Of a stretch of DNA of 50,198 bases, positions 1 to 8,626 are shown piece after piece (position 1 is the first letter of the stretch; every line of letters begins with the position of its first letter). The notes beneath the pieces are model-generated. The model made no database searches, was not told where the DNA came from, and saw nothing but the letters and a program-made list of their open reading frames with translations. The stretch is taken from assembly GCA_002349525.1 (NCBI GenBank), contig DEDL01000011.1, positions 24,927 through 75,124 of the forward strand, written 5' to 3'. The position numbers and the translations under genes were made by a program. This DNA comes from Lachnoclostridium sp. UBA2905. GTDB lineage: Bacteria > Bacillota > Clostridia > Lachnospirales > Lachnospiraceae.

Positions 1-993
1 TTCTATCCAAAGCATGGTGTAAGTCCAATTCAGGAAAAGCAGATGGTAACACAGAGAGGCGGCAATACATATGTTGTTGGAATCGAAGGAAACTTTGATG
101 ATGCCCAGACAGGTGTTAAGAATATGTTCAATGACAAAGACCTTGCAAGTGACATGGCTGCAAAGGGATACCAGTTCTCATCAGCAAACTCAATCAATAT
201 AGGAAGACTTGTTCCACAGATAGTATATTATGTATATTCATATGCAAAGCTTGTTGCAAATGGAAGCATCAAGTCAGGTGAAGCTGTTAATTTTGTTGTA
301 CCAACAGGTAACTTTGGTAATATACTTGCGGCATTTTATGCTAAAAATATGGGACTTCCGGTTGGAAGGCTTATATGTGCATCCAATGAGAATAAGGTAT
401 TATTTGATTTCTTTAAGACAGGAACATATAACAGAAAAAGAGAATTTAAGCTTACAAGCTCTCCATCAATGGATATACTTATTTCAAGTAACCTTGAAAG
501 ACTTATATATTTCATTGCCGGCAATGATGCTGATAAGACAAAGGAGCTTATGAACATGCTTTCAGGTGAGGGAGAATATACTATCACTGAGGACATGAAG
601 GCTAATCTTGACAGCTTCGTTGGTGGTTTCGCAACAGAAGAGGAAACTGCAGCAGCTATTAAGAGAATATATGAGAATGATGGATATGTTATCGATACAC
701 ATACAGCTGTTGCTGCATCAGTATATGATTCATATCGTAAAGACGGAGATAATACACCAACTGTGATTGTTTCTACAGCAAGCCCATTTAAGTTTACAAG
801 AAGTGTTATGACAGCAATTGATGAGTCCAATGAAAAGCTTGATGACTTTACACTTGTAGACAAGCTTAGTGAGATTGCAAAGGTTAAGGTGCCACAGGCA
901 ATAGAGGATATCAGAACTGCACCGGTTCTTCATGACAGAGTATGTGACAAAACACAGATGAAGGAAGTAGTATGTGACATTCTTTCGTTATAA
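1..993 (+). CDS. thrC: Threonine synthase (5'-truncated by window edge)
   Basis: PLP enzyme converting O-phosphohomoserine to threonine, the last step of threonine synthesis in the cytosol. The frame is open from base 1 (first visible residues FYPKHGVSP), so the N-terminal third, including the PLP-binding lysine, lies outside; 330 residues are visible. Seen here: the GNFDDAQTGVK segment, the glycine-rich phosphate-binding loop PTGNFGNILAAFYA, the ASNENKVL...FFKTG segment, TSSPSMDILISSNLERL, and the C-terminal STASPFKF motif. These are the order and motifs of the long bacterial/fungal-type threonine synthase of about 490 residues. It ends 37 bases before the HisA-like gene on the same strand, so the two may be co-transcribed, although they belong to different amino-acid pathways. 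The family call is secure; only the missing start is unknown. Confidence 0.95.
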   Translation, partial: FYPKHGVSPIQEKQMVTQRGGNTYVVGIEGNFDDAQTGVKNMFNDKDLASDMAAKGYQFSSANSINIGRLVPQIVYYVYSYAKLVANGSIKSGEAVNFVVPTGNFGNILAAFYAKNMGLPVGRLICASNENKVLFDFFKTGTYNRKREFKLTSSPSMDILISSNLERLIYFIAGNDADKTKELMNMLSGEGEYTITEDMKANLDSFVGGFATEEETAAAIKRIYENDGYVIDTHTAVAASVYDSYRKDGDNTPTVIVSTASPFKFTRSVMTAIDESNEKLDDFTLVDKLSEIAKVKVPQAIEDIRTAPVLHDRVCDKTQMKEVVCDILSL

Positions 994-1030
994 TTCTGCA
1001 ATAAGCCGGTAAAAAGGATGGTTAACAGCT

Positions 1031-1825
1031 ATGAAATTCAGACCATGTATAGATATTCACGGCGGCCTTGTTAAGCAGATAGTGGGAGGAAGCCTTAAGG
1101 AGACAGAAAACAGGGATAGGATTACATCTTCGGTTACTGAGAATTTTGTGTCCGGGTCAGATGCTTCATTTTATGGGAATCTTTACAGGGAAAAGGGGCT
1201 TTATGGAGGACATATAATCCTGCTTGATAAGTCAGGGAGCGAGGCCTATGAGGCTGATTTGCATCAGGCGGGACTTGCTCTTGAAGCCTTCTCTGGCGGA
1301 CTTCAGATAGGTGGAGGAGTAACTGCTGCTAATGCTGAAAGGATGCTTGATATGGGAGCAACCCATGTAATTGTAACCTCATATGTATTTTCAGATGGCA
1401 GGATAAACTATGATAATCTTAAAAGCCTTGTATATATGGCAGGTAAGGAACACCTTGTACTTGATTTGAGCTGTAGAAAAAAAGATTCTTCTTATTATAT
1501 TGTTACGGACAGATGGCAGAAATTTACTGATATGGTTCTTTCTAAGGAATGTATGTATGAGTTAAGCGAATACTGCGATGAATTTCTTGTACATGCAGTT
1601 GACGTAGAGGGTCGTGGCAGTGGAATAGACGGGGATGCAGCAGCTATCCTTGGTCAGTGTTCTGACCTTGTTACTACATATGCAGGTGGTATATCTACAT
1701 ATGAAGATATAGCTCTTCTTGAAAGAATGGGACATTCGAAGGTGGACTTTACAATAGGAAGTGCCCTGGATATATTTGGAGGGACTATAAGCTTCAATGA
1801 TGTTGCAGAAAAATATCACGGATAA
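1031..1825 (+). CDS. hisA: HisA, eukaryotic (HIS6) type ProFAR isomerase
   Basis: 1-(5-phosphoribosyl)-5-[(5-phosphoribosylamino)methylideneamino]imidazole-4-carboxamide isomerase, fourth step of histidine synthesis, 264 residues, a TIM barrel. The N-terminus FRPCIDIHGGLVKQIVGGS holds the catalytic Asp of strand 1. The middle segment DLSCRKKD followed by TDRWQKF, and the late segments VHAVDVEGRGSGID and TYAGGISTYED, match the plant/fungal HIS6 branch rather than the usual bacterial HisA. AAAAGGATGG lies just upstream of the ATG as ribosome binding site. No other histidine gene is nearby, so it stands outside a his operon here. A strong terminator follows at 1936-1978. Confidence 0.88.
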   Translation: MKFRPCIDIHGGLVKQIVGGSLKETENRDRITSSVTENFVSGSDASFYGNLYREKGLYGGHIILLDKSGSEAYEADLHQAGLALEAFSGGLQIGGGVTAANAERMLDMGATHVIVTSYVFSDGRINYDNLKSLVYMAGKEHLVLDLSCRKKDSSYYIVTDRWQKFTDMVLSKECMYELSEYCDEFLVHAVDVEGRGSGIDGDAAAILGQCSDLVTTYAGGISTYEDIALLERMGHSKVDFTIGSALDIFGGTISFNDVAEKYHG

Positions 1826-1935
1826 TGTTTGTTATTCTATAAAGGCATATGATATTATTAAAATAGTATTAAAAGTCCTTATAAAAACATTAAAAAGCCG
1901 CTGAATTGTTACAAAATTAATACAGAAATAATTAT

Positions 1936-1978
1936 GATAAACCTTGAGAAATAAGCTTTTTTTCAAGGTTTATCTTTT
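1936..1978 (+). terminator. Rho-independent terminator after hisA
   Basis: A perfect 12-bp inverted repeat, GATAAACCTTGA at 1936-1947 and TCAAGGTTTATC at 1963-1974, is followed by TTTTG. It ends the thrC-hisA transcript. Most of the 274-base gap between the two coding genes is explained by this terminator and the promoter just after it. Confidence 0.85.
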
Positions 1979-1995
1979 GTTTATCAACAAATGAC

Positions 1996-2024
1996 TTGCA
2001 TTTTGCATCATTTTCGGCTATAAT
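1996..2024 (+). promoter_or_regulatory. SigA-type promoter for the SleB-like hydrolase
   Basis: TTGCAT at 1996-2001 and a perfect TATAAT at 2019-2024 are separated by 17 bases. Transcription would start near 2031, giving a leader of about 70 bases. The vegetative-type promoter suggests expression in growing cells rather than only in the forespore. Confidence 0.7.
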
Positions 2025-2099
2025 TGTTACAGAGTTGTTAAATGTGTTGTAATAAAATTGCAAAAAAACATGCATTTAACGTAACAAATGGAGGTTTTT

Positions 2100-2792
2100 A
2101 TGTTTTTTAAAAAAATGGCATTTTGTTTTGCTGTAGCAGTCACTTCAGTCATAGCACTGAATGTAAGTAAGGCAGATGCTGCAATTGATACTAATGTAAC
2201 TAACAATGCTTTCTGCGCAACTGATTCTGCCATAGGCATTACAGAAGCAGCTACTACAGACAATGCAGGTATAAGAGTGACAGAGAGTAACAATTCACAG
2301 GTGGTTAAGGTTAACAGTAAAGCCGGACAGGTAAGTTCAGTAAAAAAAGCTAAAGCCGGACAGGCAGGTTCAGTAAAAAAAGCTAAGAAAAAGCCATCTT
2401 ATACTAAGGCAGAATTAAGACTTATGTCTTCTATAATATTCTGTGAAGCTAATATTGAGCCATATGCAGGAAAGCTTGCAGTTGGAATAGTAGTTATGAA
2501 CAGAGTGGCATCTAAGGACTTTGCCAATTCTGTAAAGGGTGTTATATATGAAAGGGGCCAGTTCTCACCGGTAAGGAACGGAGCACTTAAGAGAGCCCTT
2601 GCAAGATATGATGCCGGAAAGTTCACTTCTAAGAATGAAAAACAGTGTATCAAGGCTGCAAAGCTTGCCTTAGAAGGAGAAAAAACGGTAACATTATCAG
2701 GCGGTAAGAGACTTAATATGAAGAGCTATCATTTCTTCAGTGTATATCTTAGGGGAGCAAGACTTAAGATAAAGGGTCACAGATTTAAGTAA
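2100..2792 (+). CDS. SleB-like (Hydrolase_2) secreted cell-wall hydrolase
   Basis: Predicted exported peptidoglycan hydrolase (lytic transglycosylase fold) of 230 residues. Start chosen at 2100: the upstream in-frame ATG at 2088 is itself part of the Shine-Dalgarno ATGGAGG, which ends 5 bases before this ATG. Residues 1-27 form a signal peptide (lysines then AFCFAVAVTSVIAL, ending KADA). A low-complexity basic linker at about 74-98 contains a tandem 11-residue repeat, KAGQ...SVKKA. The catalytic domain spans about 100-230: LMSSIIFCEANIEPYAGK carries the conserved glutamate of the SleB/CwlJ family (about E116), followed by VVMNRV and FSPVRNG. Without gerQ or ypeB beside it and with a SigA-like promoter, a role in vegetative wall turnover is as likely as spore-cortex lysis. 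Confidence 0.85.
   Translation: MFFKKMAFCFAVAVTSVIALNVSKADAAIDTNVTNNAFCATDSAIGITEAATTDNAGIRVTESNNSQVVKVNSKAGQVSSVKKAKAGQAGSVKKAKKKPSYTKAELRLMSSIIFCEANIEPYAGKLAVGIVVMNRVASKDFANSVKGVIYERGQFSPVRNGALKRALARYDAGKFTSKNEKQCIKAAKLALEGEKTVTLSGGKRLNMKSYHFFSVYLRGARLKIKGHRFK
2319..2384 (+). repeat. Two tandem 33-bp units in the hydrolase linker
   Basis: Units 2319-2351 and 2352-2384 differ at only two positions and each encode the same 11-residue basic stretch (KAGQ..SVKKA with one change). This is a recent in-frame duplication that lengthens the linker between signal peptide and catalytic domain. Confidence 0.85.
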
Positions 2793-2812
2793 ATAAAGGA
2801 TATTTAATACAG

Positions 2813-2848
2813 GGTGTTGCAATTATTGATTATTGCAACACCTTTACT
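2813..2848 (+). terminator. Terminator after the SleB-like hydrolase
   Basis: Perfect stem GGTGTTGCAAT (2813-2823) with ATTGCAACACC (2832-2842), 8-base loop, then TTTACTT. The right arm overlaps the likely -35 element of the glnS promoter. Confidence 0.8.
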
Positions 2849-2860
2849 TATGTTTATAAT
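2833..2860 (+). promoter_or_regulatory. Probable glnS promoter
   Basis: TATAAT at 2855-2860 is perfect; a TTGCAA at 2833-2838 gives a 16-base spacer and lies in the descending arm of the preceding terminator. The leader before glnS would be about 45 bases. Confidence 0.5.
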
Positions 2861-2911
2861 TATGGTATCATTAACAGATAATTTGCGAACTTAAAGGAGG
2901 ACGTTTGCTGT

Positions 2912-4624
2912 ATGGACGAGAAAATTGCAGCAGTTGAAGAAAACGAAAATACTGAAAAGGAAGTTGTAAGCAGAAACTTCATTGAACAGGAAATTGATAA
3001 AGATCTTGCAGAGGGAGTTTATGATCATGTTATGACAAGATTCCCACCTGAACCTAACGGATATCTTCACCTTGGACATGCCAAGTCAATATTACTTAAT
3101 TATGGACTTGCCAAGAAGTATAATGGAACATTCAATCTCAGATTTGATGACACTAATCCAACTAAGGAAGATACGGAATTTGTTGAGGCTATTAAGAAGG
3201 ATGTTGAGTGGATATGCGGCGAAGATAATATTGAAAACGTATATTTTGCATCCAATTATTTTGATGAGATGTATGAGAATGCAATTAAGCTCATTAAAAA
3301 GGGTAAGGCCTATGTTGATGATCTTTCGGCAGAACAGATAAGAGAATACAGAGGTACACTTACAGAGCCTGGCAAGAACAGTCCATATCGTGACAGAAGT
3401 ATCGAGGAGAACCTTGATTTATTTGTCAGAATGAAGAATGGTGAATTTGAAGATGGCTCTAAGGTTCTTCGTGCAAAGATAGATATGGCTTCTCCTAATA
3501 TTAATATGAGAGATCCCATAATATATCGTGTAGCTCATATTAAGCATCATAATACAGGAGATAAATGGTGCATATATCCTATGTATGATTTTGCTCACCC
3601 TATTGAGGATGCAGTTGAAGGAATAACCCACTCAATATGTACCCTTGAATTTGAAGACCACAGACCATTATATGACTGGGTTGTAAGAGAGCTTGAGTAT
3701 GAGATGCCTCCAAGACAGATTGAGTTTGCCAAGATGTACGTTACTAATGTTATAACAGGTAAGAGATATATTAAGAAGTTAGTTGAAGATGGTGTAGTTG
3801 ACGGATGGGATGATCCAAGACTTGTATCCTTAGCTGCCCTTAGAAGAAGGGGATATACATCAGATTCTATTAAGATGCTTATGGATATGGTAGGCGTATC
3901 CAAGGCACAGAGCTCTATTGATTATGCCATGCTTGAGTATTGTATAAGAGAGGATCTCAAACTTAAAAAGCCAAGAATGATGGCGATACTTGATCCGATC
4001 AAGCTTGTTATAACCAATTATCCGGAAGGACAGATAGAATACCTTGACGTGCCTAACAATCAGGAGAATCCTGATATGGGAACCCGTAAGGTACCATTTG
4101 GAAGAGAACTGTATATTGAGAGAGGGGACTTTATGATTGATCCTCCTAAGAAATATTTCAGACTTTTCCCGGGCAACGAAGTAAGACTTATGAGTGCTTA
4201 TTTTGTGAAATGTGAAGAATATCTTACAGATGAGAATGGTAATGTGACAGAGATCCACTGTACTTATGACCCTGAGACTAAGAGTGGTCTTGGATTTACA
4301 GGACGTAAGGTTAAGGGAACTATTCACTGGGTATGTGCTGATACAGCCCTTGATGCAAGCTGTTATCTTTATGAGAATCTTGTGGATGAAGAGAAGGGTG
4401 TATATAACGAGGATGGAAGCATTAATCTTAATCCTGATTCATTAAAGATTCTTGAAAACTGTAAGGTTGAGCCTGCACTTAAGGAAGCAAAACCTATGGA
4501 CAGCTTCCAGTTCTTAAGAACAGGATATTTCTGTGTTGACAGCAAAAATTCAAACAAGGATAAGCTTGTATTCAACAGAATTGTATCTCAGAAGAGTTCT
4601 TATAAGCCAAACACCGGCAAGTGA
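2912..4624 (+). CDS. glnS: Glutaminyl-tRNA synthetase
   Basis: Class Ic synthetase charging tRNA-Gln directly with glutamine, 570 residues. PPEPNG at 45-50 and HLGHAKS at 53-59 form the HIGH-type ATP site; FNLRFDDTNPTKED, YRVAHIKHH, IYPMYDFAHPIEDA and THSICTLEFEDHRPLYDW are the GlnRS (not GluRS) catalytic core; GWDDPR and LRRRGYT follow, then the C-terminal anticodon-binding beta barrels from about 340 on. The second ATP signature, MSKR in E. coli GlnRS, reads TGKR here (282-285), keeping the lysine. GGAGG precedes the ATG. Many Firmicutes instead use GluRS plus GatCAB, so a GlnRS here implies an acquired direct route. No sign of truncation. Confidence 0.96.
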   Translation: MDEKIAAVEENENTEKEVVSRNFIEQEIDKDLAEGVYDHVMTRFPPEPNGYLHLGHAKSILLNYGLAKKYNGTFNLRFDDTNPTKEDTEFVEAIKKDVEWICGEDNIENVYFASNYFDEMYENAIKLIKKGKAYVDDLSAEQIREYRGTLTEPGKNSPYRDRSIEENLDLFVRMKNGEFEDGSKVLRAKIDMASPNINMRDPIIYRVAHIKHHNTGDKWCIYPMYDFAHPIEDAVEGITHSICTLEFEDHRPLYDWVVRELEYEMPPRQIEFAKMYVTNVITGKRYIKKLVEDGVVDGWDDPRLVSLAALRRRGYTSDSIKMLMDMVGVSKAQSSIDYAMLEYCIREDLKLKKPRMMAILDPIKLVITNYPEGQIEYLDVPNNQENPDMGTRKVPFGRELYIERGDFMIDPPKKYFRLFPGNEVRLMSAYFVKCEEYLTDENGNVTEIHCTYDPETKSGLGFTGRKVKGTIHWVCADTALDASCYLYENLVDEEKGVYNEDGSINLNPDSLKILENCKVEPALKEAKPMDSFQFLRTGYFCVDSKNSNKDKLVFNRIVSQKSSYKPNTGK

Positions 4625-4748
4625 TTATTGTAGCAGGATAAGATTACTGCATGGAAAAGTCGCTGACAGATTACAGTGACGGATGAGGATGTATTCGAAT
4701 AAATAGTAAGGTAATACGTAGTAATATACGTAATGGGATAATGTAACA

Positions 4749-5852
4749 ATGATTGATGGGTTTAAAAAATGCATAATTGCAGCAGTGTTTTGCATATCAT
4801 TTTTTAGTATGAATACTAAAGTCTCTCTGGCTGATGCCACTGTGGTGTCTGATTCGGCGCTGCAGCTTGTACAGACAGAGAATAAGGCTCCTGTTATAAC
4901 AGGAGCCTGTGTAAGTGAAGATAATATTGCTCTTATGTGGAATGGAAACACCGTGGATGAAGCTTATATGATATACAGAAGTACATCAAGAAGCAGAGGA
5001 TATAAGTGTATAGGTAATGTGCCTTGTAAGGCTGATCTTGCTTCTGACACCTCCTATACCTGGAACGACAGAACAGTTAAAGCGGGAATAAGATACTATT
5101 ATAAAATTGCCACAGCAAAAAATGGCACAGTCATTTCATTTTCTAAAAGCAAATCAGGTATTATTAAAAACAATGAACTTATGACTATTGATTTTGATAA
5201 GGAGATAGGAAGGTTTATTAAAAAGTGCATAGGCAAGAAGTACTATTGTAATGTTCTTGCTAAAAAATACATTGAGAATCTGGATAACATATCTGCAGGA
5301 GAGACCCCATCGAGACTTGGACAGTTCAGGAATGTTAAGGTTGTAGACTGGCCTACATCTCATAACTGGAGCATGGGTAATGTGAAGCTTTCCCTGCAGA
5401 CTTCCCAAAAAATCATTTCTTATGACGAGTCCGGCGCGAAAATCCGCTATGTCATGAAAAGAACTTCCATGAAGGTGACAGATGTGATGCACACCAAAAA
5501 AACATCAAAGCTGAAACCCGGACAGATAATTGCATATTCAAGAGGAAAATTTGGAAAACACGTTGCCATATATATAGGTAAGTTTAAAGACAAAGAGGCT
5601 CTTGTGAAATATCTTAATTCTGATGCGGTAGGTATCAGATGTACAGGCAGGGAATCCTGGATAAAGGACTGGAATAAAGACAGTAAATACTGGGTACTCC
5701 AGGGCGGAATGGGAAAAAGCGGTAAGGATGTTTATATATGTAATAACGCAGATGTGAATACACTCCCCGGCAATGGCGGAGTCAGCAGACTTAGTACAGC
5801 TGTTACAGTATTTCCGGGTCTTAATAAGGTTATGACCGGAACTGACAGATAA
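4749..5852 (+). CDS. Secreted FN3-like plus NlpC/P60-like protein
   Basis: Predicted exported wall-acting protein of 367 residues. Residues 1-29 make a signal peptide (KK then IIAAVFCISFF, ending LADA). Residues about 46-135 look like one fibronectin type III module (APVITGACVSEDNIALMWN, YMIYRS, RYYYKIATA). The C-terminal half, about 145-320, has a Cys at 167 in KKYYCNVLAKKYI and a His at 271 in KLKPGQIIAYSRGKFGKHVAIYIGKF, the Cys and HVAIYIG layout of NlpC/P60 or CHAP-like peptidases. A tail of about 45 residues has no recognised fold. The ribosome binding site is weak, so the start is less certain than usual. It stands alone between glnS and groES. Confidence 0.65.
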   Translation: MIDGFKKCIIAAVFCISFFSMNTKVSLADATVVSDSALQLVQTENKAPVITGACVSEDNIALMWNGNTVDEAYMIYRSTSRSRGYKCIGNVPCKADLASDTSYTWNDRTVKAGIRYYYKIATAKNGTVISFSKSKSGIIKNNELMTIDFDKEIGRFIKKCIGKKYYCNVLAKKYIENLDNISAGETPSRLGQFRNVKVVDWPTSHNWSMGNVKLSLQTSQKIISYDESGAKIRYVMKRTSMKVTDVMHTKKTSKLKPGQIIAYSRGKFGKHVAIYIGKFKDKEALVKYLNSDAVGIRCTGRESWIKDWNKDSKYWVLQGGMGKSGKDVYICNNADVNTLPGNGGVSRLSTAVTVFPGLNKVMTGTDR

Positions 5853-5966
5853 TGAACAAAAGAGTGTAAAAACGAGTAAACGAGAGATAAAAAGAGCATA
5901 CAAGAGCATTTGTAAGCATAATGCATATACAATGTCTTAACTCATATAAGAACTTGAAAATCCTAT

Positions 5967-5995
5967 TTGCAATTTTTATACATTATGACTATTAT
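5967..5995 (+). promoter_or_regulatory. groESL promoter
   Basis: TTGCAA at 5967-5972 and TATTAT at 5990-5995 with a 17-base spacer place the start of transcription near 6002, directly before the CIRCE operator. An alternative pair, TTGAAA 5954-5959 with TATACA 5977-5982 (also 17 bases), is nearly as good. Confidence 0.55.
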
Positions 5996-6007
5996 ATATT
6001 TCAATGA

Positions 6008-6034
6008 TTAGCACTCAACATAGATGAGTGCTAA
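6008..6034 (+). promoter_or_regulatory. CIRCE operator (HrcA binding site)
   Basis: TTAGCACTC at 6008-6016, nine bases, GAGTGCTAA at 6026-6034: an exact match to the CIRCE consensus. HrcA bound here represses groESL, and relief of repression on heat stress raises chaperonin levels. It lies in the untranslated leader 29 bases before the groES ATG. Confidence 0.97.
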
Positions 6035-6062
6035 TAAAAAATAAAAATTGGAGGAATGAATC

Positions 6063-6350
6063 ATGAAATTAGTACCATTAGGAGACAAAGTAGTTTTAAA
6101 ACAGTGCGAAGCAGAGGAAACAACTAAGTCAGGTATTATCCTTGCAGCTAAGGACAGAGAGAAGCCACAGCAGGCAGAAGTAATAGCAGTTGGTCCTGGC
6201 GGAAACATAGACGGAAAAGAAGTAACAATGCAGGTTAAGGTTGGAGATAAGGTAATATATTCTAAGTATGCCGGAACAGATGTTAAGCTTGAAGACGAAG
6301 AATATATTGTTGTTAAGCAGAGTGACATTGTTGCAATTGTAGAGGACTAA
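6063..6350 (+). CDS. groES: GroES co-chaperonin
   Basis: Ten-kilodalton lid of the chaperonin, 95 residues, the usual length. Visible motifs are MKLVPLGDKVVLK at the start, the mobile loop EETTKSGIILAAKDREKPQQAEV that contacts GroEL, and VGDKVIYSKYAGT near the end. TTGGAGG precedes the ATG, and the CIRCE element sits upstream. It is followed after 55 bases by groEL in the standard order. Confidence 0.98.
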   Translation: MKLVPLGDKVVLKQCEAEETTKSGIILAAKDREKPQQAEVIAVGPGGNIDGKEVTMQVKVGDKVIYSKYAGTDVKLEDEEYIVVKQSDIVAIVED

Positions 6351-6405
6351 TTGAATTTGTTCATAATATTAAACATAATAGTATAGAATCAGGAGGATTA
6401 TAATC

Positions 6406-8028
6406 ATGGCTAAAGAGATTAAATTTGGGGCAGATGCCAGAAAAGCTTTAGAAGCAGGAGTTAATAAGCTTGCAGATACTGTAAGTGTTACTATAGGACC
6501 AAAGGGAAGAAACGTTGTACTTGATAAGCAGTATGGTGCACCACTTATTACTAATGATGGTGTAACAATTGCCAAGGAAATTGAACTTGAAGATGGTTTT
6601 GAAAATATGGGAGCACAGCTTGTTAAGGAAGTTGCAACCAAGACTAATGATGTTGCCGGAGACGGTACAACAACAGCTACAGTTCTTGCACAGGCAATGA
6701 TTAACGAAGGAATGAAGAACCTTGCAGCAGGTGCTAATCCAATCATTATAAGAAAAGGTATGCAGAAGGCTACAGACCTTGCTGTTGAATCGATTAAGGG
6801 AATGAGCGAGGCTCTTTCAGGTAAAGACCAGATAGCTAAGGTTGCAGCAATTTCAGCAGGAGATGAAAATGTTGGACAGATGGTAGCTGACGCTATGGAA
6901 AAAGTAAGCAATGATGGTGTTATAACAATTGAAGAAAGCAAAACAATGCATACAGAGCTTGATCTTGTTGAAGGTATGCAGTTTGACAGAGGATATGTTT
7001 CAGCATATATGTGTACAGATATGGATAAGATGGAGGCTAATCTTGATGATCCATATATCCTTATAACAGATAAGAAAATCAGCAATATTCAGGAGATCCT
7101 TCCTGTACTTGAGCAGATTGTACAGTCCGGTTCAAAGCTTCTTATTATTGCTGAAGACCTTGAAGGAGAAGCACTTAGCACAATCGTTCTTAACAAACTC
7201 AGAGGAACATTCCAGGTTGTTGCAGTTAAAGCTCCAGGCTATGGTGACAGAAGAAAGGATATGCTCAATGATATAGCAATCCTTACAGGTGGTACAGTAA
7301 TTACTGATGAACTTGGTCTTGACCTTAAAGAGACAACACTTGACCAGCTTGGCCGTGCAAAATCTGTCAAGGTTCAGAAAGAGAATACTGTTATCGTTGA
7401 TGGTGCAGGTTCAAAGGAAGATATTGCAGCAAGAGTTGCAACAATCAAGAAGCAGATTGAAGAGACTACATCAGACTTTGACCGTGAGAAACTTCAGGAA
7501 AGACTTGCAAAGCTTGCAGGTGGAGTTGCAGTTATCCGTGTAGGTGCTGCTACAGAAACAGAGATGCAGGAGAAGAAGCTTCGTATGGAGGATGCTCTTA
7601 ATGCAACACGTGCAGCAGTTGAAGAAGGAATTGTATCCGGTGGTGGTAGTGCATACATCCATGCATCAAAGGATGTTGCTAAGCTTGTTGACACTCTTGA
7701 AGGTGATGAGAAGACAGGTGCCAAGATTATTCTTAAAGCACTTGAGGCTCCACTCTTTAAGATTTCACAGAATGCCGGTATGGAAGGCTCTGTTATAATC
7801 AATAAGGTACGTGAGGGTGTCGTTGGAACAGGATATGATGCACTTCATGATGAATATGTTAATATGGTGGAAAGTGGAATACTTGATCCTGCCAAGGTTA
7901 CAAGAAGCGCTCTTCAGAATGCAACCAGTGTAGCTTCAACACTTCTTACAACAGAGTCAGTTGTATCAACTATTAAGGAAGATGCACCGGCAATGCCGGC
8001 AGGTGCTCCTGGAATGGGTATGATGTAA
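6406..8028 (+). CDS. groEL: GroEL chaperonin
   Basis: Sixty-kilodalton ATP-dependent folding chamber, 540 residues, full length. Motifs seen: GPKGRNVVLDKQYG, TNDGVTIAKEIEL, AGDGTTTATVLAQ (ATP site with catalytic Asp), FDRGYVSAYM, KAPGYGDRRKDML and the short C-terminal tail PGMGMM, a shortened form of the usual GGM repeat. AGGAGG lies 7 bases before the ATG. Regulated with groES through CIRCE. Confidence 0.98.
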   Translation: MAKEIKFGADARKALEAGVNKLADTVSVTIGPKGRNVVLDKQYGAPLITNDGVTIAKEIELEDGFENMGAQLVKEVATKTNDVAGDGTTTATVLAQAMINEGMKNLAAGANPIIIRKGMQKATDLAVESIKGMSEALSGKDQIAKVAAISAGDENVGQMVADAMEKVSNDGVITIEESKTMHTELDLVEGMQFDRGYVSAYMCTDMDKMEANLDDPYILITDKKISNIQEILPVLEQIVQSGSKLLIIAEDLEGEALSTIVLNKLRGTFQVVAVKAPGYGDRRKDMLNDIAILTGGTVITDELGLDLKETTLDQLGRAKSVKVQKENTVIVDGAGSKEDIAARVATIKKQIEETTSDFDREKLQERLAKLAGGVAVIRVGAATETEMQEKKLRMEDALNATRAAVEEGIVSGGGSAYIHASKDVAKLVDTLEGDEKTGAKIILKALEAPLFKISQNAGMEGSVIINKVREGVVGTGYDALHDEYVNMVESGILDPAKVTRSALQNATSVASTLLTTESVVSTIKEDAPAMPAGAPGMGMM

Positions 8029-8050
8029 TATAATTTGATTGGAGAAAATT

Positions 8051-8560
8051 ATGGATGGAATGTACTCTGAGTGTGCTGTCAAAAGAGCAGGCTCACCTAA
8101 GATAATAGCTCTGAGAATACTGGCAATTGCAGCGGTTATTGCAACATTTTTCTTTTCATCGGTTACAGGCAGCAAATTGTTGCTTGTGCTTGGAATCATA
8201 ATTGCCTGCCTGGTTATATGGTTCTGGCCTATGTTTAACATAGAGTGGGAATATATATTTGTTGACGGCCAGCTGGATTTTGATACAATTGCAGGTGGAG
8301 AAAAAAGGAAGACAAGACTTCGTATAGATTTTGAAGGGTTAGAAGTACTTGCACCTTTGGGCTCACATGAACTTGATCAGTATAAAAATCTTAAACTCAG
8401 GGACTATACTTCTCTTAAAAAAGATGCCAGGGTATATTGTATAGTAGTCAAGGTTGGTGAAGAGGGATTGTGCCGCATTAACTTTGAACCTTCAGATGAT
8501 ATGCTTAAGATGATGAAGGAAAAATCTCCAAGAAAAGTCTTTATCCAGACAAAGGATTGA
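8051..8560 (+). CDS. Small two-helix membrane protein (DUF6106-like)
   Basis: Uncharacterised protein of 169 residues just behind groEL. The ATG at 8051 is preceded by GGAG at 8041-8044; an upstream in-frame TTG at 8039 overlaps that site and is rejected. Two adjacent hydrophobic segments at about 17-55 (IIALRILAIAAVIATFFF and LLLVLGIIIACLVIWFW) are followed by a soluble C-terminal part of mixed strands (WEYIFVDGQLDFDTIAGGEKRKT) that resembles a PH-like small domain. The pattern is reminiscent of Lachnospiraceae DUF6106 proteins, but the family name is from memory. It may be read through from groEL, 22 bases upstream; a strong terminator follows. Confidence 0.7.
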   Translation: MDGMYSECAVKRAGSPKIIALRILAIAAVIATFFFSSVTGSKLLLVLGIIIACLVIWFWPMFNIEWEYIFVDGQLDFDTIAGGEKRKTRLRIDFEGLEVLAPLGSHELDQYKNLKLRDYTSLKKDARVYCIVVKVGEEGLCRINFEPSDDMLKMMKEKSPRKVFIQTKD

Positions 8561-8591
8561 AGCCTGATTAGATAAGAATGATAAAAATGTG

Positions 8592-8626
8592 TCCGTACCG
8601 GATATTCCGGTACGGATTTTGTTTTA
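8592..8626 (+). terminator. Strong terminator closing the groESL region
   Basis: Eleven-bp perfect stem TCCGTACCGGA (8592-8602) with TCCGGTACGGA (8606-8616), three-base loop, then TTTTGTTTTA. It isolates the chaperonin region from the pilus locus. Confidence 0.93.

Noticed and set aside
336..863. Long antisense open frame within threonine synthase
   Set aside because: Shadow of the thrC frame; no ribosome site, and the protein has biased Ser/Leu content.
6369..7085. Antisense 238-residue open frame in groEL
   Set aside because: Mirror of a highly conserved gene, with no start signal or recognisable domain.
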